Shown here piece after piece: positions 34,687-44,871 of a stretch of 64,000 nt of DNA. This DNA is from Sphingobium yanoikuyae (GTDB lineage: Bacteria; Pseudomonadota; Alphaproteobacteria; Sphingomonadales; Sphingomonadaceae), in contig NZ_CP053021.1 of the NCBI RefSeq assembly GCF_013001025.1, positions 5,091,001-5,155,000 of the forward strand. The letters run 5' to 3'. Made by a program: the position numbers and the translations under genes. Within the stretch, counting starts at the first letter, position 1; each line of letters begins with the position of its first letter. Below the pieces are notes generated by a model. The model did no database searches and had not been told where the DNA came from. It was given only the letters and a program-made list of their open reading frames with translations.

Positions 34687-35685
34687 TCAGATGCTGCCGA
34701 AGCCGGGGGCTTCGCCACGCGCGGCGGCATTGATACGGCGGGGGCGTTTCCAGCCGATTTGCGGGCGCTTGCGCAGGCGCAAAGTCGGCCAATGGCCGCG
34801 ATCGCTGCGTTCGGCGAGGCGCATGCCCTGCGCGCGATAGGCGGCGATCACCGCATCGGCCTGTTCGTTGAGCAGGCCGGCGAGCACGATCGTGCCGCCA
34901 TCCTCCACCAAAGCGCAGAGCGAAGGCGCCAGTTCGATCAGCGGCCCGGCCAGGATATTGGCGATCAGCAGGTCATAGGGCGCGCGACCGACCAGCGCGG
35001 GATGATCCACGCCGGCGGCGGTGCAGAGCGCCAGCTGGCCGGCGCCCCCGCCCAGGGCAATGCCGTTCGCCACGGCATTCTCGCGGCTGATGTCGACCGC
35101 CACCGGATCGATGTCGGAAGCAATCGCATGGGCGCGCGGCCACAATGTCATCGCGGCAAAGGCGAGCAGGCCGGTGCCGGTGCCGATATCGGCGACATTG
35201 CGAAAGCGCATGCCGACGCTGCGCATCCGGTCGATCATCGCCAGGCAGCCGGCGGTGGTCTCATGCTGGCCGGTGCCAAAGGCGCGACTCGCCTCGATCA
35301 GGAAATTGACATGGCCGGGCTGTTCGGGATCGCTGGCGACATTGCGCACATGGAAGCGGCCGGCGGTGACGGGTTCCAGCCCCTGCTGGCTCATCGTCAC
35401 CCAATCCTCGTCGGGCAGCGCTTCCACCTGCGGCTTGATGCCCGATGCGCTGGGCACCAGGGTCTTGAGCAGCTTGATCGCCGCCGGGCTCGGCTTGCCC
35501 TCGAAATAAGCGTCGAGCTGCCACTTATTCTCGTCGTCCGGCTCCGCCTCGCTGGTCATCAGCACCGGCGGATGCTCCATCAGGGCGAAGGCGGCGATGT
35601 CCCCGTCCAGCGCCTCCGCTTCGGCGCGGGTGCAGGGCAGGGTGACTTTCCAGCTCTGGGCGGCTGGCGCAGCGACATCATTCAT
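34687..35685 (-). CDS. prmA: Ribosomal protein L11 methyltransferase PrmA
   Basis: SAM-dependent methyltransferase that trimethylates ribosomal protein L11. The 332-residue protein has an N-terminal substrate-recognition domain, then FGTGQHETTAGCL (cofactor-binding lid), the glycine loop VADIGTGTGLLAFAA, ASDIDPVAVDISRENAVANG and the catalytic NILAGPL. The C-terminus is extended by a basic tail (RPQIGWKRPRRIN), a bit longer than in E. coli. Start at 35685 is the first in-frame ATG. Confidence 0.95.
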   Translation of the reverse strand: MNDVAAPAAQSWKVTLPCTRAEAEALDGDIAAFALMEHPPVLMTSEAEPDDENKWQLDAYFEGKPSPAAIKLLKTLVPSASGIKPQVEALPDEDWVTMSQQGLEPVTAGRFHVRNVASDPEQPGHVNFLIEASRAFGTGQHETTAGCLAMIDRMRSVGMRFRNVADIGTGTGLLAFAAMTLWPRAHAIASDIDPVAVDISRENAVANGIALGGGAGQLALCTAAGVDHPALVGRAPYDLLIANILAGPLIELAPSLCALVEDGGTIVLAGLLNEQADAVIAAYRAQGMRLAERSDRGHWPTLRLRKRPQIGWKRPRRINAAARGEAPGFGSI

Positions 35686-35724
35686 GCCGCCGCCTTTAGA
35701 CCAGCGGCAGCGGCAGGAAAAGGG

Positions 35725-37056
35725 TCAGGCGACCTGGCGGCCGAAGTCGCTGGAGGCATGCCGCAGGCTGGACAGCTTGCCCTCGACGCTCATGAAGCCG
35801 CGTTCCAGCTGGTCGATTTCCGATGCGACCACTTCGGTGTCCTGGCGGATCGCCGAAATGGTGGTCGACATCGAGTCGGCCGCCAGCGCGGTCTCGTCGA
35901 CGGCGGCGGTGATCATCGTCACGGTCTGGGCCTGGGCGTCCATGGCGTGGCGGATGCGCTGGGCACTGGCCTGCACTTCGCCGACGGTGTCGCGGATGCG
36001 CTCGTTGGTCTCCACCGACTGGCGGGTCGATGCCTGGATGGCGGCGATCTTGCCGGCAATCTCGTCGGTGGCACGGGCGGTCTGGTTGGCCAGGCTCTTC
36101 ACTTCCTGCGCCACCACGGCAAAGCCGCGCCCGGCGTCACCGGCACGGGCGGCCTCGATCGTGGCATTGAGCGCCAGCAGGTTGGTCTGGCCGGCAATGT
36201 CGCGGATCAGGCCCAGGATCGATTCGATCGACTTGGCATGGTCCGACAGGGTGGCCGACATGGAAACGGCGTCGCCCGATTGCGACGCGGCGCGCTGCGC
36301 CACTTCGGCGGCGCTTTCGACCTCGGTGCGCGCGTCCTCGATCGCGCGGATCAGGCCGGCCGAGGTGCGGGCGGCCTCGCGCATCGCAAGGGCGGATTGT
36401 TCGGCGGCGGCGGCGACTTCCGACGCCTTGCCCAGCATGCCGCGGGTCGCGGCGGAGGCATCCTTGGCCTGTTCGCGCAGCGATTCGCCCAGCTGCGACG
36501 CGCCGTCGATCTCGCCCATGATGCGCTGCTCGAACAGGACGCCGAACTGCTGGCGCGCATTGCGCTGGCTTTCGGCATCGTCGATCGCGATCACATTGGC
36601 CATCAGCCCGGCATCGACCATGCCGACCTGCGCCATGATGTCGACCAGCCGGCGCCGGGTGGCGTCGTCGGCTGCGCGTTCCCAGATGATATCGGTCAGT
36701 TTCTCGTTGGCCGCGGCGACGGGCAGCAGCACGCCGCGCACGGAAATGCCGTGCTTGCGGGCGTGGCGGACGCAGGCGGTGGAGGACAGCGCCCAATCGC
36801 CGGCGCTGTAATGGCGCAGCTTCTGGCGGACATATTCATGCGCGGCGGTCTCGATCTTCGCCAGCGTCGTGGGCTGCAACCGGTTTCGCAGGCCCGAACT
36901 GTCCATATAGGTGGAGAAGAAGGTGCGCGCGGCAATCACCGCATCGTCGGCAACCAGCTGCTCGATTTCGGCCATGCCACGGGCCAGATCACCGCGGGGG
37001 TCCACTTCGGCCAGCATCTGGGCGATGGCGTTCCTGGGCGTGGTGGCGGAAGTCAT
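35725..37056 (-). CDS. Soluble chemoreceptor (methyl-accepting) with a globin-like N-terminus
   Basis: A 443-residue chemoreceptor without transmembrane helices. The signalling hairpin tip is complete: [20 protein letters not shown], with [20 protein letters not shown], flanked by long heptad coiled coils. The first 180 residues are all-helical; [20 protein letters not shown] resembles the proximal-His helix of globin-coupled sensors such as HemAT, suggesting haem-based oxygen sensing. That assignment is tentative. No CheB/CheR pentapeptide tail (NWxxF) is seen at the C-terminus. No che genes lie in the window. Confidence 0.88.
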   Translation of the reverse strand: MTSATTPRNAIAQMLAEVDPRGDLARGMAEIEQLVADDAVIAARTFFSTYMDSSGLRNRLQPTTLAKIETAAHEYVRQKLRHYSAGDWALSSTACVRHARKHGISVRGVLLPVAAANEKLTDIIWERAADDATRRRLVDIMAQVGMVDAGLMANVIAIDDAESQRNARQQFGVLFEQRIMGEIDGASQLGESLREQAKDASAATRGMLGKASEVAAAAEQSALAMREAARTSAGLIRAIEDARTEVESAAEVAQRAASQSGDAVSMSATLSDHAKSIESILGLIRDIAGQTNLLALNATIEAARAGDAGRGFAVVAQEVKSLANQTARATDEIAGKIAAIQASTRQSVETNERIRDTVGEVQASAQRIRHAMDAQAQTVTMITAAVDETALAADSMSTTISAIRQDTEVVASEIDQLERGFMSVEGKLSSLRHASSDFGRQVA

Positions 37057-37228
37057 GGATTGCAGAACCCCAAATAGGTGTCAGGACGAACCAGGCGGTG
37101 ATAGCGCCATTTGGTTAATCACTTCTTATTTGGGCGCGCGCATCGACATGGTCCGCGCGGCTTGCCCTTCGGCGTCTTCGCTCCTAAGGGGAGCGGACTC
37201 AAAGGACATAGCAGGGACCTGGGTAGAC

Positions 37229-37624
37229 ATGGCGCGAACCACAAGCCGGCCGCTCTCGCCGCATTTGACGATCTGGAAATGGGGGCCGGCAATGGCCGTC
37301 TCCATCATTCACCGCGTGACGGGCAATGGCCTGGCCACCGCTGGTGCTCTTGGCCTCATCTGGTGGCTGATGGCCGCCGCGACCGGCCCGGAAGCCTATG
37401 CCACCTTCGTCACCTGCGCGACCTCGCCGATCGGCTATCTGGTCATGGCGGGCCTGTCCTGGTTCTTCTTCCAGCACCTCTTCTCGGGTCTGCGTCACTT
37501 CGTGCTCGACATGGGTGCGGGTTATGACCTGAAGACCAGCAAGACCTGGTCGATCCTGACCTTCGTGCTGTCGACGATCGCTACCGCCGCCTTCTGGGCC
37601 GCGATCTGCCTGGGGAAATTCTGA
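37229..37624 (+). CDS. sdhC: Succinate dehydrogenase cytochrome b556 subunit
   Basis: Membrane anchor of complex II, 131 residues, three helices. Family segments are RPLSPHLTIWKWGPAM, SIIHRVTGNGLA (quinone-site Ser/Arg) and the haem-ligand region FFFQHLFSGLRHFVLDMG. The start at 37229 begins MARTTSRPLSPH as in the family; upstream in-frame codons run through the divergent chemoreceptor promoter. Stop and sdhD start share one base (TGATG). Confidence 0.95.
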   Translation: MARTTSRPLSPHLTIWKWGPAMAVSIIHRVTGNGLATAGALGLIWWLMAAATGPEAYATFVTCATSPIGYLVMAGLSWFFFQHLFSGLRHFVLDMGAGYDLKTSKTWSILTFVLSTIATAAFWAAICLGKF

Positions 37625-38013
37625 TGGGTACCGGAACCGGAATCGGCCGCGTCCGCGGTCTTGGCTCGGCCAAGCATGGCGCGCACCACTGGCTGGCACA
37701 GCGCTACACCGCCATCGGCAATCTGCTGCTGGTTCTGTGGCTGCTCTTCAGCCTGATCGCGCTGCCCGGCCTCGATTATGAGAGCGTGGTCAACTGGATC
37801 CACAATCCGCTGGTCGCCGTGCCGCTGATGCTGATGGTCGTCAGCATCTTCATGCATCTGCGTCTGGGCATGCAGGTCATGCTGGAGGACTATGTCCACG
37901 ACAAGGGCCTGGCCTTCTTCTCGATGCTGCTGCTGAACTTCTATGCCTATGCCGGCGCTGCCGCGGGCGTCTTCGCGATCGCCAAGATCGCCTTCATCGG
38001 GGTCGTCAAGTAA
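37624..38013 (+). CDS. sdhD: Succinate dehydrogenase membrane anchor subunit
   Basis: Hydrophobic 129-residue subunit of complex II. The polar N-terminus ([20 protein letters not shown]) is followed by three helices, with the conserved [17 protein letters not shown] that supplies haem and quinone contacts. Starts on the last base of the sdhC stop and ends sharing one base with sdhA (TAATG), so sdhC, sdhD and sdhA are translated as one coupled unit. Confidence 0.95.
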   Translation: MGTGTGIGRVRGLGSAKHGAHHWLAQRYTAIGNLLLVLWLLFSLIALPGLDYESVVNWIHNPLVAVPLMLMVVSIFMHLRLGMQVMLEDYVHDKGLAFFSMLLLNFYAYAGAAAGVFAIAKIAFIGVVK

Positions 38014-39827
38014 TGAGCGAAGCCTACAAGATCATCGACCATACCTACGACACGGTCGTCGTGGGTGCTGGCGGCTCGGGCCTGCGCGCCACCATGGGCA
38101 GCGCCGAAGCGGGTCTCAAGACCGCCTGCATCACCAAGCTGTTCCCGACCCGCAGCCACACCGTGGCGGCGCAGGGCGGCATCGCCGCTTCGCTCGGCAA
38201 CAACAGCCCCGACCACTGGACCTGGCACATGTACGACACCGTCAAGGGGTCGGACTGGCTGGGTGACCAGGACGCGATCGAATATATGGTGCGCGAAGCG
38301 CCGGCGGCGGTGATCGAGCTGGAACATGCCGGCGTGCCGTTCAGCCGCAACCAGGACGGCACCATCTATCAGCGTCCCTTCGGCGGCCACATGCAGAATA
38401 TGGGCGCCGGCCCGCCGGTGCAGCGCACCTGCGCCGCCGCCGACCGTACCGGTCACGCCATGCTGCACGCTCTCTATCAGCAGAGCCTGAAGTATGACGC
38501 CGACTTCTACATCGAATATTTCGCCATCGACCTGATCATGGAAGATGGCCCGAACGGCAAGGAGTGCCGCGGCGTCATCGCCATCTGCATGGAAGATGGC
38601 AGCATCCACCGCTTCCGCAGCCACGCCGTCGTGCTGGCGACCGGTGGCTATGGCCGCGCCTATTTCTCGGCCACCTCGGCCCATAGCTGCACCGGCGACG
38701 GCGGCGGCATGGTGCTGCGCGCCGGCCTGCCGCTGCAGGATCTGGAGTTCGTCCAGTTCCATCCGACCGGCATCTACGGCGCGGGCGTGCTGATCACCGA
38801 AGGCGCGCGCGGCGAAGGCGGCTACCTCACCAATTCCGAAGGCGAGCGTTTCATGGAACGCTATGCCCCGTCGGCGAAGGATCTGGCGTCGCGTGACGTC
38901 GTGTCGCGCTCGATGGCGATGGAAATGCGCGAGGGCCGTGGCGTCGGCGAGCACAAGGATCATATCTTCCTGCACCTCGACCATATCGACCCCAAGGTTC
39001 TAGCTGAGCGCCTGCCGGGCATCACCGAAAGCGGCAAGATCTTTGCCGGTGTCGACCTGACCCGCCAGCCGCTGCCCGTGACCCCGACGGTCCATTACAA
39101 TATGGGCGGCATCCCCTGTAACTATCATGGCCAGGTGGTGACGAAGGTCGGTGACGATCCGGAAGTCGTGGTGCCGGGCCTGTTCGCGGTCGGCGAAGCG
39201 GCCTGCGTGTCGGTCCATGGCGCGAACCGCCTGGGCTCCAACTCGCTGATCGACCTTGTCGTGTTCGGCCGCGCAACCGGCCTGTTCCTCAAGGACAACC
39301 TCAAGCCCAACACCCCGCACAAGCCGCTGCCGGCCAATGCGGCCGATCTGGCGCTGTCGCGCCTCGATCACTACCGCAACGCCAACGGCACCACCTCGAC
39401 GGCGGACATCCGCATGGACATGCAGCGCACGATGCAGAAGCATGCTGCCGTGTTCCGCGACAGCGAATTGCTGGCCGACGGCGTCGTCAAGATGCAGGCG
39501 GTCAACAAGCGCCTGCAGGACGTCAAGATCGCCGACCGTTCGCTGATCTGGAACACCGACCTGATCGAGACGCTGGAACTGGACAATCTCATGAGCCAGG
39601 CCATCTGCACGATGGAAGGCGCCGAGGCCCGCAAGGAATCGCGCGGCGCCCATGCCCATGAGGATTTCCCGAACCGCGACGACGAAAACTGGATGAAGCA
39701 CACCATCAGCTGGTTCGAAGGCTGGGGTGGTTCGGGCGGCAAGGTGACGCTCGATTATCGTCCGGTCCACGACTACACGATGACCGACGAGGCCGAGTAT
39801 ATCAAGCCGAAGGCGCGCGTATACTAA
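38013..39827 (+). CDS. sdhA: Succinate dehydrogenase flavoprotein subunit
   Basis: Catalytic 604-residue subunit that oxidises succinate to fumarate. FAD-binding [20 protein letters not shown], the covalent flavin His in [11 protein letters not shown], substrate Arg/His in [18 protein letters not shown], and [11 protein letters not shown] are all present, as is the usual C-terminal [19 protein letters not shown] region. Length is normal. The iron-sulphur subunit gene sdhB would be expected next; a terminator and an unrelated gene follow instead. Confidence 0.97.
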   Translation: MSEAYKIIDHTYDTVVVGAGGSGLRATMGSAEAGLKTACITKLFPTRSHTVAAQGGIAASLGNNSPDHWTWHMYDTVKGSDWLGDQDAIEYMVREAPAAVIELEHAGVPFSRNQDGTIYQRPFGGHMQNMGAGPPVQRTCAAADRTGHAMLHALYQQSLKYDADFYIEYFAIDLIMEDGPNGKECRGVIAICMEDGSIHRFRSHAVVLATGGYGRAYFSATSAHSCTGDGGGMVLRAGLPLQDLEFVQFHPTGIYGAGVLITEGARGEGGYLTNSEGERFMERYAPSAKDLASRDVVSRSMAMEMREGRGVGEHKDHIFLHLDHIDPKVLAERLPGITESGKIFAGVDLTRQPLPVTPTVHYNMGGIPCNYHGQVVTKVGDDPEVVVPGLFAVGEAACVSVHGANRLGSNSLIDLVVFGRATGLFLKDNLKPNTPHKPLPANAADLALSRLDHYRNANGTTSTADIRMDMQRTMQKHAAVFRDSELLADGVVKMQAVNKRLQDVKIADRSLIWNTDLIETLELDNLMSQAICTMEGAEARKESRGAHAHEDFPNRDDENWMKHTISWFEGWGGSGGKVTLDYRPVHDYTMTDEAEYIKPKARVY

Positions 39828-39856
39828 GCCGCTGGCATCATGCCGGAAATCTGAAG

Positions 39857-39886
39857 AGGGCGGGCCATCTGGTCCGCCCTTTTTCT
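39857..39886 (+). terminator. Rho-independent terminator after sdhA
   Basis: Ten-bp stem with one G-U pair (39857-39866 with 39871-39880), four-base loop, then TTTTTCTTT. It lies 29 bases after the sdhA stop. Confidence 0.88.
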
Positions 39887-39951
39887 TTGCCCATTGCCAG
39901 CGCGCGATCAGGCTCTAGCTTGGGTGCCGATCGATCAAGGAGGTGCCGGCG

Positions 39952-40578
39952 ATGCGGAAACCTGTTGGACGTCAGGGGATGATCCTGCTGCCCTTGCTGC
40001 TGACGGCTGCGGCTCCGCCCCAAGATGTGGACGCGGTGCTGGCGCTGACGCGGACAACGAAAGCGACATATGCGGTCTGCACCTGGAATGTGGTGACGCC
40101 CAGCGAGGAAGTGCAGCTCAAGGAATGGGCGGCCGAATATCATCAGGGCGACCGTCACCGGGTCGAAACCCCGCGCGACCGCATCGTCGCCAATTGCGCG
40201 ACCGGGGAGGCGCAGCATCTCGACGTGCGCACTGGTGAAGTGTCAACTTCGCCGTCACTCGCGGCGGCCGCCTGTGGCGTCGATGCCAACCGCAAGCTGG
40301 TCGCCAAGGAGTTTCTGGGGCGGGAGACCGGCGGTCGCTATGGCCCTGTATCCCGCATCGCGGTGGCCGATGACGGCAATCTGCGCACCTATGATGTGCT
40401 CGACGACGGCGCGATCATCGCGGCGACGATCCATGACGCCAATGACGACGCGACGGAGCGGCTGACCAGCGCGGTCCTCACCTACAGCCACAGCCTGCCC
40501 GAAGCCGATATCTTCTCCACCGCCTCGCTCAGCCGCAGCGTCGTCCCCGACGGCTGTCGCAGCTGCCATGGGGGATGA
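39952..40578 (+). CDS. Exported hypothetical protein with a C-terminal CXXCH motif
   Basis: A 208-residue protein, not recognised. Residues 1-22 are a signal peptide (MILLPLLLTAAA core). Two pairs of Cys (YAVCTWN, VANCATG, AAAACGVD) lie in the body. The last eight residues read GCRSCHGG, which is a CXXCH c-type haem attachment sequence, immediately before the stop. The ATG at 39952 is chosen because AAGGAGG lies seven bases upstream. Separated from sdhA by a terminator. The single terminal motif may be coincidental or may mark a small haem protein. Confidence 0.78.
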   Translation: MRKPVGRQGMILLPLLLTAAAPPQDVDAVLALTRTTKATYAVCTWNVVTPSEEVQLKEWAAEYHQGDRHRVETPRDRIVANCATGEAQHLDVRTGEVSTSPSLAAAACGVDANRKLVAKEFLGRETGGRYGPVSRIAVADDGNLRTYDVLDDGAIIAATIHDANDDATERLTSAVLTYSHSLPEADIFSTASLSRSVVPDGCRSCHGG

Positions 40579-40587
40579 GGGAAGCGA

Positions 40588-41052
40588 TCAGGTCACGGCA
40601 AACGGTAACAGCGCCTCATAAACCGCGATCCCCGGCTTGCCTTCCACCCGGCCACCCTGGCGCAGGATGAAGGCATGGCGGACGATCTCGGCCTGCTGCT
40701 CGATGCCATATCGGGCGAACGGCTTGCCCGGCTCGATCGCATAATCATAGCGGCAGAAGGGGTGACGCATCAGCGGCAGCCAATATTTGCCCGACCGCTG
40801 CGCCTGCCAGACATGGGTCATCTCATGGATGAACAGGCCCTGCAGGTTGAGCGGGCTGGCGCAGAAATCGTCGCAGAACAACCCGCCTTCGGGATGAAAC
40901 CACAGATCGCCATCGGGCGCCATGGTCACCGCGCGCGGCTGGAAGGGCCACCATTTCCGGTTGTGGACGCGCACCCGGTCATAGGCGATCGCGTCGCCGA
41001 ACATCGTCCGGGCGAGCGCGGCCTCCTCTACGGTCAGCGGACGGCTGGTCAA
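40588..41052 (-). CDS. Putative zinc metalloprotease-like protein (vgr-related)
   Basis: A 154-residue protein with an HExxH site in LFIHEMTHVWQAQ, preceded by RVRVHNRKWWPFQPRAVTMAPDG and followed by CRYDYAIEPGKP and YGIEQQAEIVRHAF, where the Glu of GIEQQAE is a possible third ligand. Homologous proteins in sphingomonads are sometimes labelled vgr-related. No signal peptide. Start overlaps the PCuAC gene stop by four bases, so they are coupled. Substrate unknown. Confidence 0.8.
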   Translation of the reverse strand: MTSRPLTVEEAALARTMFGDAIAYDRVRVHNRKWWPFQPRAVTMAPDGDLWFHPEGGLFCDDFCASPLNLQGLFIHEMTHVWQAQRSGKYWLPLMRHPFCRYDYAIEPGKPFARYGIEQQAEIVRHAFILRQGGRVEGKPGIAVYEALLPFAVT

Positions 41053-41534
41053 TGCGCCTTATGCTCTTCCGTCGCATTGCCCGCTGCAGGCGCCGTCGGT
41101 GCGCTGCCGTCGGGCTTGCGGATCACCGCATCGACCAGCAACCGGTCGCCGTTCGACATCAGGAAGGTCAGTTGCATCTTGCCCCGGCTGATCGCGGTAT
41201 CGTTGACGCCCCAGATCATCAAATGCTTGCCGCCCGGCGCGAAGGCCACCGTGCCCTTGGCCGGCACATCGACGCTCTCGATCGGCTGCATCGACATCAT
41301 GCCGTCCTTGCCGACGCTCTCATGCATCTCGACCTTGAGCGCATAGTCGGTCATCACTCCGCGCAACTGCACCCCGGCGTCGCCGCCATGGGCCACGAAA
41401 TAGCCCGCCGACGGCGTATCCATGTTGGGTGACAGCCGGACCCAGGCCTGGTCGACATAGCTCGGCGCAGGGTCGCCGCAGCCGGCAAGGGCCAGCGGCG
41501 CGGCGAGGGCGATAAGGGCAAGGGGCGCACGCAT
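41049..41534 (-). CDS. Periplasmic copper chaperone PCuAC (lipoprotein)
   Basis: A 161-residue copper chaperone of the PCu(A)C family that delivers Cu(I) to cytochrome oxidase. Lipobox LALAGC gives a lipidated N-terminal Cys. The binding motif H-M...M-...H-x-M is visible as VEMHESVGKDGMMSM followed by PGGKHLMIWG. A His-containing tail (EEHKAH) closes the protein. Coupled by a four-base overlap to the metalloprotease-like gene downstream. Confidence 0.92.
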   Translation of the reverse strand: MRAPLALIALAAPLALAGCGDPAPSYVDQAWVRLSPNMDTPSAGYFVAHGGDAGVQLRGVMTDYALKVEMHESVGKDGMMSMQPIESVDVPAKGTVAFAPGGKHLMIWGVNDTAISRGKMQLTFLMSNGDRLLVDAVIRKPDGSAPTAPAAGNATEEHKAH

Positions 41535-41593
41535 GGATCAGGGCTCCGTGACTGTCTCGTTTCCGGTCAATGCCTGACTAATCGCGCCTGATC

Positions 41594-41624
41594 CTTGTGC
41601 CAAGCGAAAGCGCGCCTATATCCC
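41594..41624 (+). promoter_or_regulatory. Heat-shock (sigma-32-type) promoter of dnaK
   Basis: CTTG at 41594-41597, a 17-base spacer, then CCTATAT at 41615-41621. This matches the alphaproteobacterial heat-shock pattern CTTG-N17/18-CYTATnT. It lies about 90 bp upstream of the dnaK ATG on the plus strand. Confidence 0.7.
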
Positions 41625-41711
41625 TTGCGCAAACCGGCCTTGCCTTGGCGCTTACGTGAGGTATGGGGCCGTCAACCGCTGAATTTATTTTGGGGTTCAA
41701 AGAGGACACAA

Positions 41712-43610
41712 ATGGCAAAAGTTATCGGTATCGACCTTGGCACCACCAACAGCTGTATCGCTGTGATGGACGGCGGTAAGCCCAAGGTGATCGAGAATGC
41801 GGAAGGTGCGCGCACCACGCCGTCGATCGTCGCCTTCGCCAAGGATGGCGAACGTCTGATCGGCCAGCCGGCCAAGCGTCAGGCTGTCACCAATCCGGAC
41901 AACACGATTTTCGCGGTGAAGCGCCTGATCGGCCGCCGCTTCGACGATCCCATGACCAAGAAGGACATGGAACTCGTCCCCTATGACATCGCGAAGGGCC
42001 CGAATGGCGACGCCTGGGTCAAGGCCGGTGGCGAGGAATATAGCCCGTCGCAGATCAGCGCCTTCATCCTGCAGAAGATGAAGGAAACCGCCGAGAGCTA
42101 TCTGGGCGAAACCGTGACGCAGGCGGTCATCACCGTTCCCGCCTACTTCAACGACGCCCAGCGTCAGGCGACCAAGGACGCCGGCCAGATCGCGGGCCTC
42201 GAAGTGCTGCGCATCATCAATGAGCCGACCGCGGCCGCGCTCGCCTATGGCCTCGACAAGCAGGACGGCAAGACCATCGCCGTCTATGACCTTGGCGGCG
42301 GCACCTTCGACATCTCGATCCTGGAGATCGGCGATGGCGTGTTCGAAGTGAAGTCGACCAACGGCGACACCTTCCTGGGCGGCGAGGATTTCGACGCCAA
42401 GCTGGTCGAATATCTGGCTGCCGACTTCAAGAAGGCGGAAAGCATCGACCTCACCAAGGACAAGCTGGCCCTCCAGCGTCTGAAGGAAGCCGCTGAAAAG
42501 GCGAAGATCGAGCTGTCCTCGGCCCAGTCGACCGAAGTCAACCTGCCCTTCATCACCGCGGATCAGAATGGTCCCAAGCATCTGGTGAAGACGATCACCC
42601 GCGCCGATCTGGAGCGTCTGGTCGCCGACCTCATCAAGCGCACGATGGAGCCCTGCAAGAAGGCTCTGGCCGACGCCGGCGTGACCGCCAGCGAGATCAG
42701 CGAAGTCGTCCTGGTCGGCGGCATGACCCGCATGCCCAAGGTGCGCGAAGCCGTGAAGGAATTCTTCGGCAAGGAACCGCACACCGGCGTGAACCCGGAC
42801 GAAGTCGTCGCCATGGGCGCCGCCATTCAGGCCGGCGTGCTGCAGGGCGACGTCAAGGACGTGCTGCTGCTCGACGTGACCCCGCTGAGCCTCGGCATCG
42901 AGACGCTGGGTGGCGTGTTCACCCGCATGATCGACCGCAACACCACCATCCCTGCCAAGAAGTCGCAGGTCTATTCGACCGCCGACGACAATCAGCAGGC
43001 GGTGACCATCCGCGTGTTCCAGGGCGAGCGTGAAATGGCGGCGGACAACAAGCTGCTCGGCCAGTTCGACCTGGTCGGCATCCCGCCGGCGCCGCGCGGC
43101 GTGCCGCAGATCGAAGTCACCTTCGATATCGACGCCAACGGCCTGGTCAACGTGTCGGCCAAGGACAAGGGCACCGGCAAGGAACAGCAGATCCGCATCC
43201 AGGCCTCGGGCGGCCTAAGCGACTCCGACATCGACCAGATGGTCAAGGATGCCGAGCGCTTCGCCGAAGAGGACAAGAAGCGTCGTGAAGCGGCCGAAGC
43301 CAAGAACAACGCCGAAAGCCTGGTCCACACGACCGAGGCGCAGCTGGCCGAACATGGCGACAAGGTCGACGCTTCGCTGAAGGGCGAGATCGAAGCCGCG
43401 ATTGCCGAAACCAAGTCGGCGATCGAAGGCGGCGACGCCGAAGCCATGAAGGCCAAGGCGCAGGAACTCGCGACCGTCGCGATGAAGCTGGGCCAGGCGA
43501 TCTACGAGAAGGAGCAGGCTGCTGCGGCCTCGCCGGAGGCCGAAGCGCCGAAGGCCGATGACGGCGTCGTCGACGCCGAATTCTCCGAAGTGGATGACAA
43601 CAAGGCGTAA
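41712..43610 (+). CDS. dnaK: Molecular chaperone DnaK (Hsp70)
   Basis: ATP-dependent Hsp70 of 632 residues. Nucleotide-binding domain motifs are [14 protein letters not shown], the hinge [36 protein letters not shown] and [12 protein letters not shown]. The linker is [16 protein letters not shown] and the substrate domain follows with a helical lid and the acidic terminus [14 protein letters not shown]. The start at 41712 gives the family opening [10 protein letters not shown] and follows AAAGAGGAC. Gene order dnaK-dnaJ is standard and a heat-shock promoter is visible upstream. Confidence 0.98.
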   Translation: MAKVIGIDLGTTNSCIAVMDGGKPKVIENAEGARTTPSIVAFAKDGERLIGQPAKRQAVTNPDNTIFAVKRLIGRRFDDPMTKKDMELVPYDIAKGPNGDAWVKAGGEEYSPSQISAFILQKMKETAESYLGETVTQAVITVPAYFNDAQRQATKDAGQIAGLEVLRIINEPTAAALAYGLDKQDGKTIAVYDLGGGTFDISILEIGDGVFEVKSTNGDTFLGGEDFDAKLVEYLAADFKKAESIDLTKDKLALQRLKEAAEKAKIELSSAQSTEVNLPFITADQNGPKHLVKTITRADLERLVADLIKRTMEPCKKALADAGVTASEISEVVLVGGMTRMPKVREAVKEFFGKEPHTGVNPDEVVAMGAAIQAGVLQGDVKDVLLLDVTPLSLGIETLGGVFTRMIDRNTTIPAKKSQVYSTADDNQQAVTIRVFQGEREMAADNKLLGQFDLVGIPPAPRGVPQIEVTFDIDANGLVNVSAKDKGTGKEQQIRIQASGGLSDSDIDQMVKDAERFAEEDKKRREAAEAKNNAESLVHTTEAQLAEHGDKVDASLKGEIEAAIAETKSAIEGGDAEAMKAKAQELATVAMKLGQAIYEKEQAAAASPEAEAPKADDGVVDAEFSEVDDNKA

Positions 43611-43713
43611 GCCCCATGAAACGCTCCTCGACTTCGCTTCGGGCGGACAGGCTGGTTTCTGACCAGTGCATCCGTTCGGAGCGAGGCCGGGGACCGTGCG
43701 CGCCGAGGGCGAG

Positions 43714-44853
43714 ATGACGACCGAAATCGACTATTACGAACTGCTCGAAGTAGAACGCACAGCCGACGGGGCCGCGATCAAGAGCGCCTATCGCAAGCTG
43801 GCGATGAAATATCACCCGGACAAGACCGGGGGCTGCACCGACAGCGAGGCCAAGTTCAAGGCCGTTTCCGAAGCCTATGACTGCCTGAAGGATCCGCAGA
43901 AGCGGGCGGCCTATGACCGGTTCGGTCATGCCGCGTTCAAGCAGCAGCAACAGGGCGGCGGTGGTGGCGGATTCCACGGCGGCGCCGGTGGTTTCTCCGA
44001 CCTTGGCGATATTTTCGAGACGATCTTTGGCCAGGCCGGCTTTGGCGGCGGCGGTGGCGGACGCCAGCAGCAGCGCCGTGGCGCGGACCTGCGCTATGAT
44101 CTCGAAATCTCGCTGGACGAAGCCTATCATGGCAAGAAGACCGAGATCCAGATCGAGGTGTCGGCCGCTTGCGACAGCTGCGAAGGTTCGGGCGCCCAGC
44201 CGGGCACCGGGGTCAAGACCTGCGGCACCTGCCATGGCCATGGCCAGGTGCGGGCACAGCAGGGCTTCTTCGTGGTGGAGCGGACCTGCCCCAGCTGTCA
44301 TGGCGCGGGCCAGGTGATCGAAAGCCCCTGCAAATCCTGTCGCGGCGAAGGCCGGGTCGATCGGCCCAAGACGCTGTCGGTCAATATCCCGGCGGGCGTT
44401 GACGAAGGCACCCGCATTCGCCTGTCGGGCGAGGGCGAGGCCGGTGCGCGTGGCGCGCCGGCAGGCGACCTCTACATCTTCCTGCATGTGAAGCGGCACA
44501 GCATCTTCGAACGGGATGGCACCACGCTATTCTGTCGCGTGCCGGTCAGCATCACGACGGCGGCGCTGGGCGGAATGATCGAAGTGCCGGGCCTCGATGG
44601 CCAGCGGCACGAGATCAAGATCCCGAGCGGTATCCAGTCGGGCAAGCAGATCAAGCAGCGTGGCGCCGGCATGCCGGTGCTGAACGGCCGCGGTCAGGGC
44701 GACCTGGTCGTCCAGGTCGATGTCGAAACGCCGACCAAGCTGACGGCCAAGCAGCGCGAGTTGCTCGAAGCCTTCCGCGAGACCGAGACCGGCGAGGAAT
44801 GCCCGCAATCGAGCGGCTTCTTCGGCAAGCTCAAGGAATTGTGGGGGGACTGA
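43714..44853 (+). CDS. dnaJ: Chaperone DnaJ (Hsp40)
   Basis: Co-chaperone of 379 residues that stimulates DnaK. The J domain ([20 protein letters not shown], with the HPD motif in [10 protein letters not shown]) is followed by a Gly/Phe-rich linker, four zinc motifs ([32 protein letters not shown]) and C-terminal substrate domains. The start at 43714 has GAGG five bases upstream. A GC hairpin (44841-44863) overlaps the stop and may help end the transcript. Confidence 0.97.
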   Translation: MTTEIDYYELLEVERTADGAAIKSAYRKLAMKYHPDKTGGCTDSEAKFKAVSEAYDCLKDPQKRAAYDRFGHAAFKQQQQGGGGGGFHGGAGGFSDLGDIFETIFGQAGFGGGGGGRQQQRRGADLRYDLEISLDEAYHGKKTEIQIEVSAACDSCEGSGAQPGTGVKTCGTCHGHGQVRAQQGFFVVERTCPSCHGAGQVIESPCKSCRGEGRVDRPKTLSVNIPAGVDEGTRIRLSGEGEAGARGAPAGDLYIFLHVKRHSIFERDGTTLFCRVPVSITTAALGGMIEVPGLDGQRHEIKIPSGIQSGKQIKQRGAGMPVLNGRGQGDLVVQVDVETPTKLTAKQRELLEAFRETETGEECPQSSGFFGKLKELWGD

Positions 44854-44871
44854 TCCTCCCCACAGGACTGG

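Noticed and set aside
34759..37077. 772-codon open frame antisense to prmA and the chemoreceptor
   Set aside because: Spans two real genes on the other strand; low-complexity Gly/Ala/Arg/His composition.
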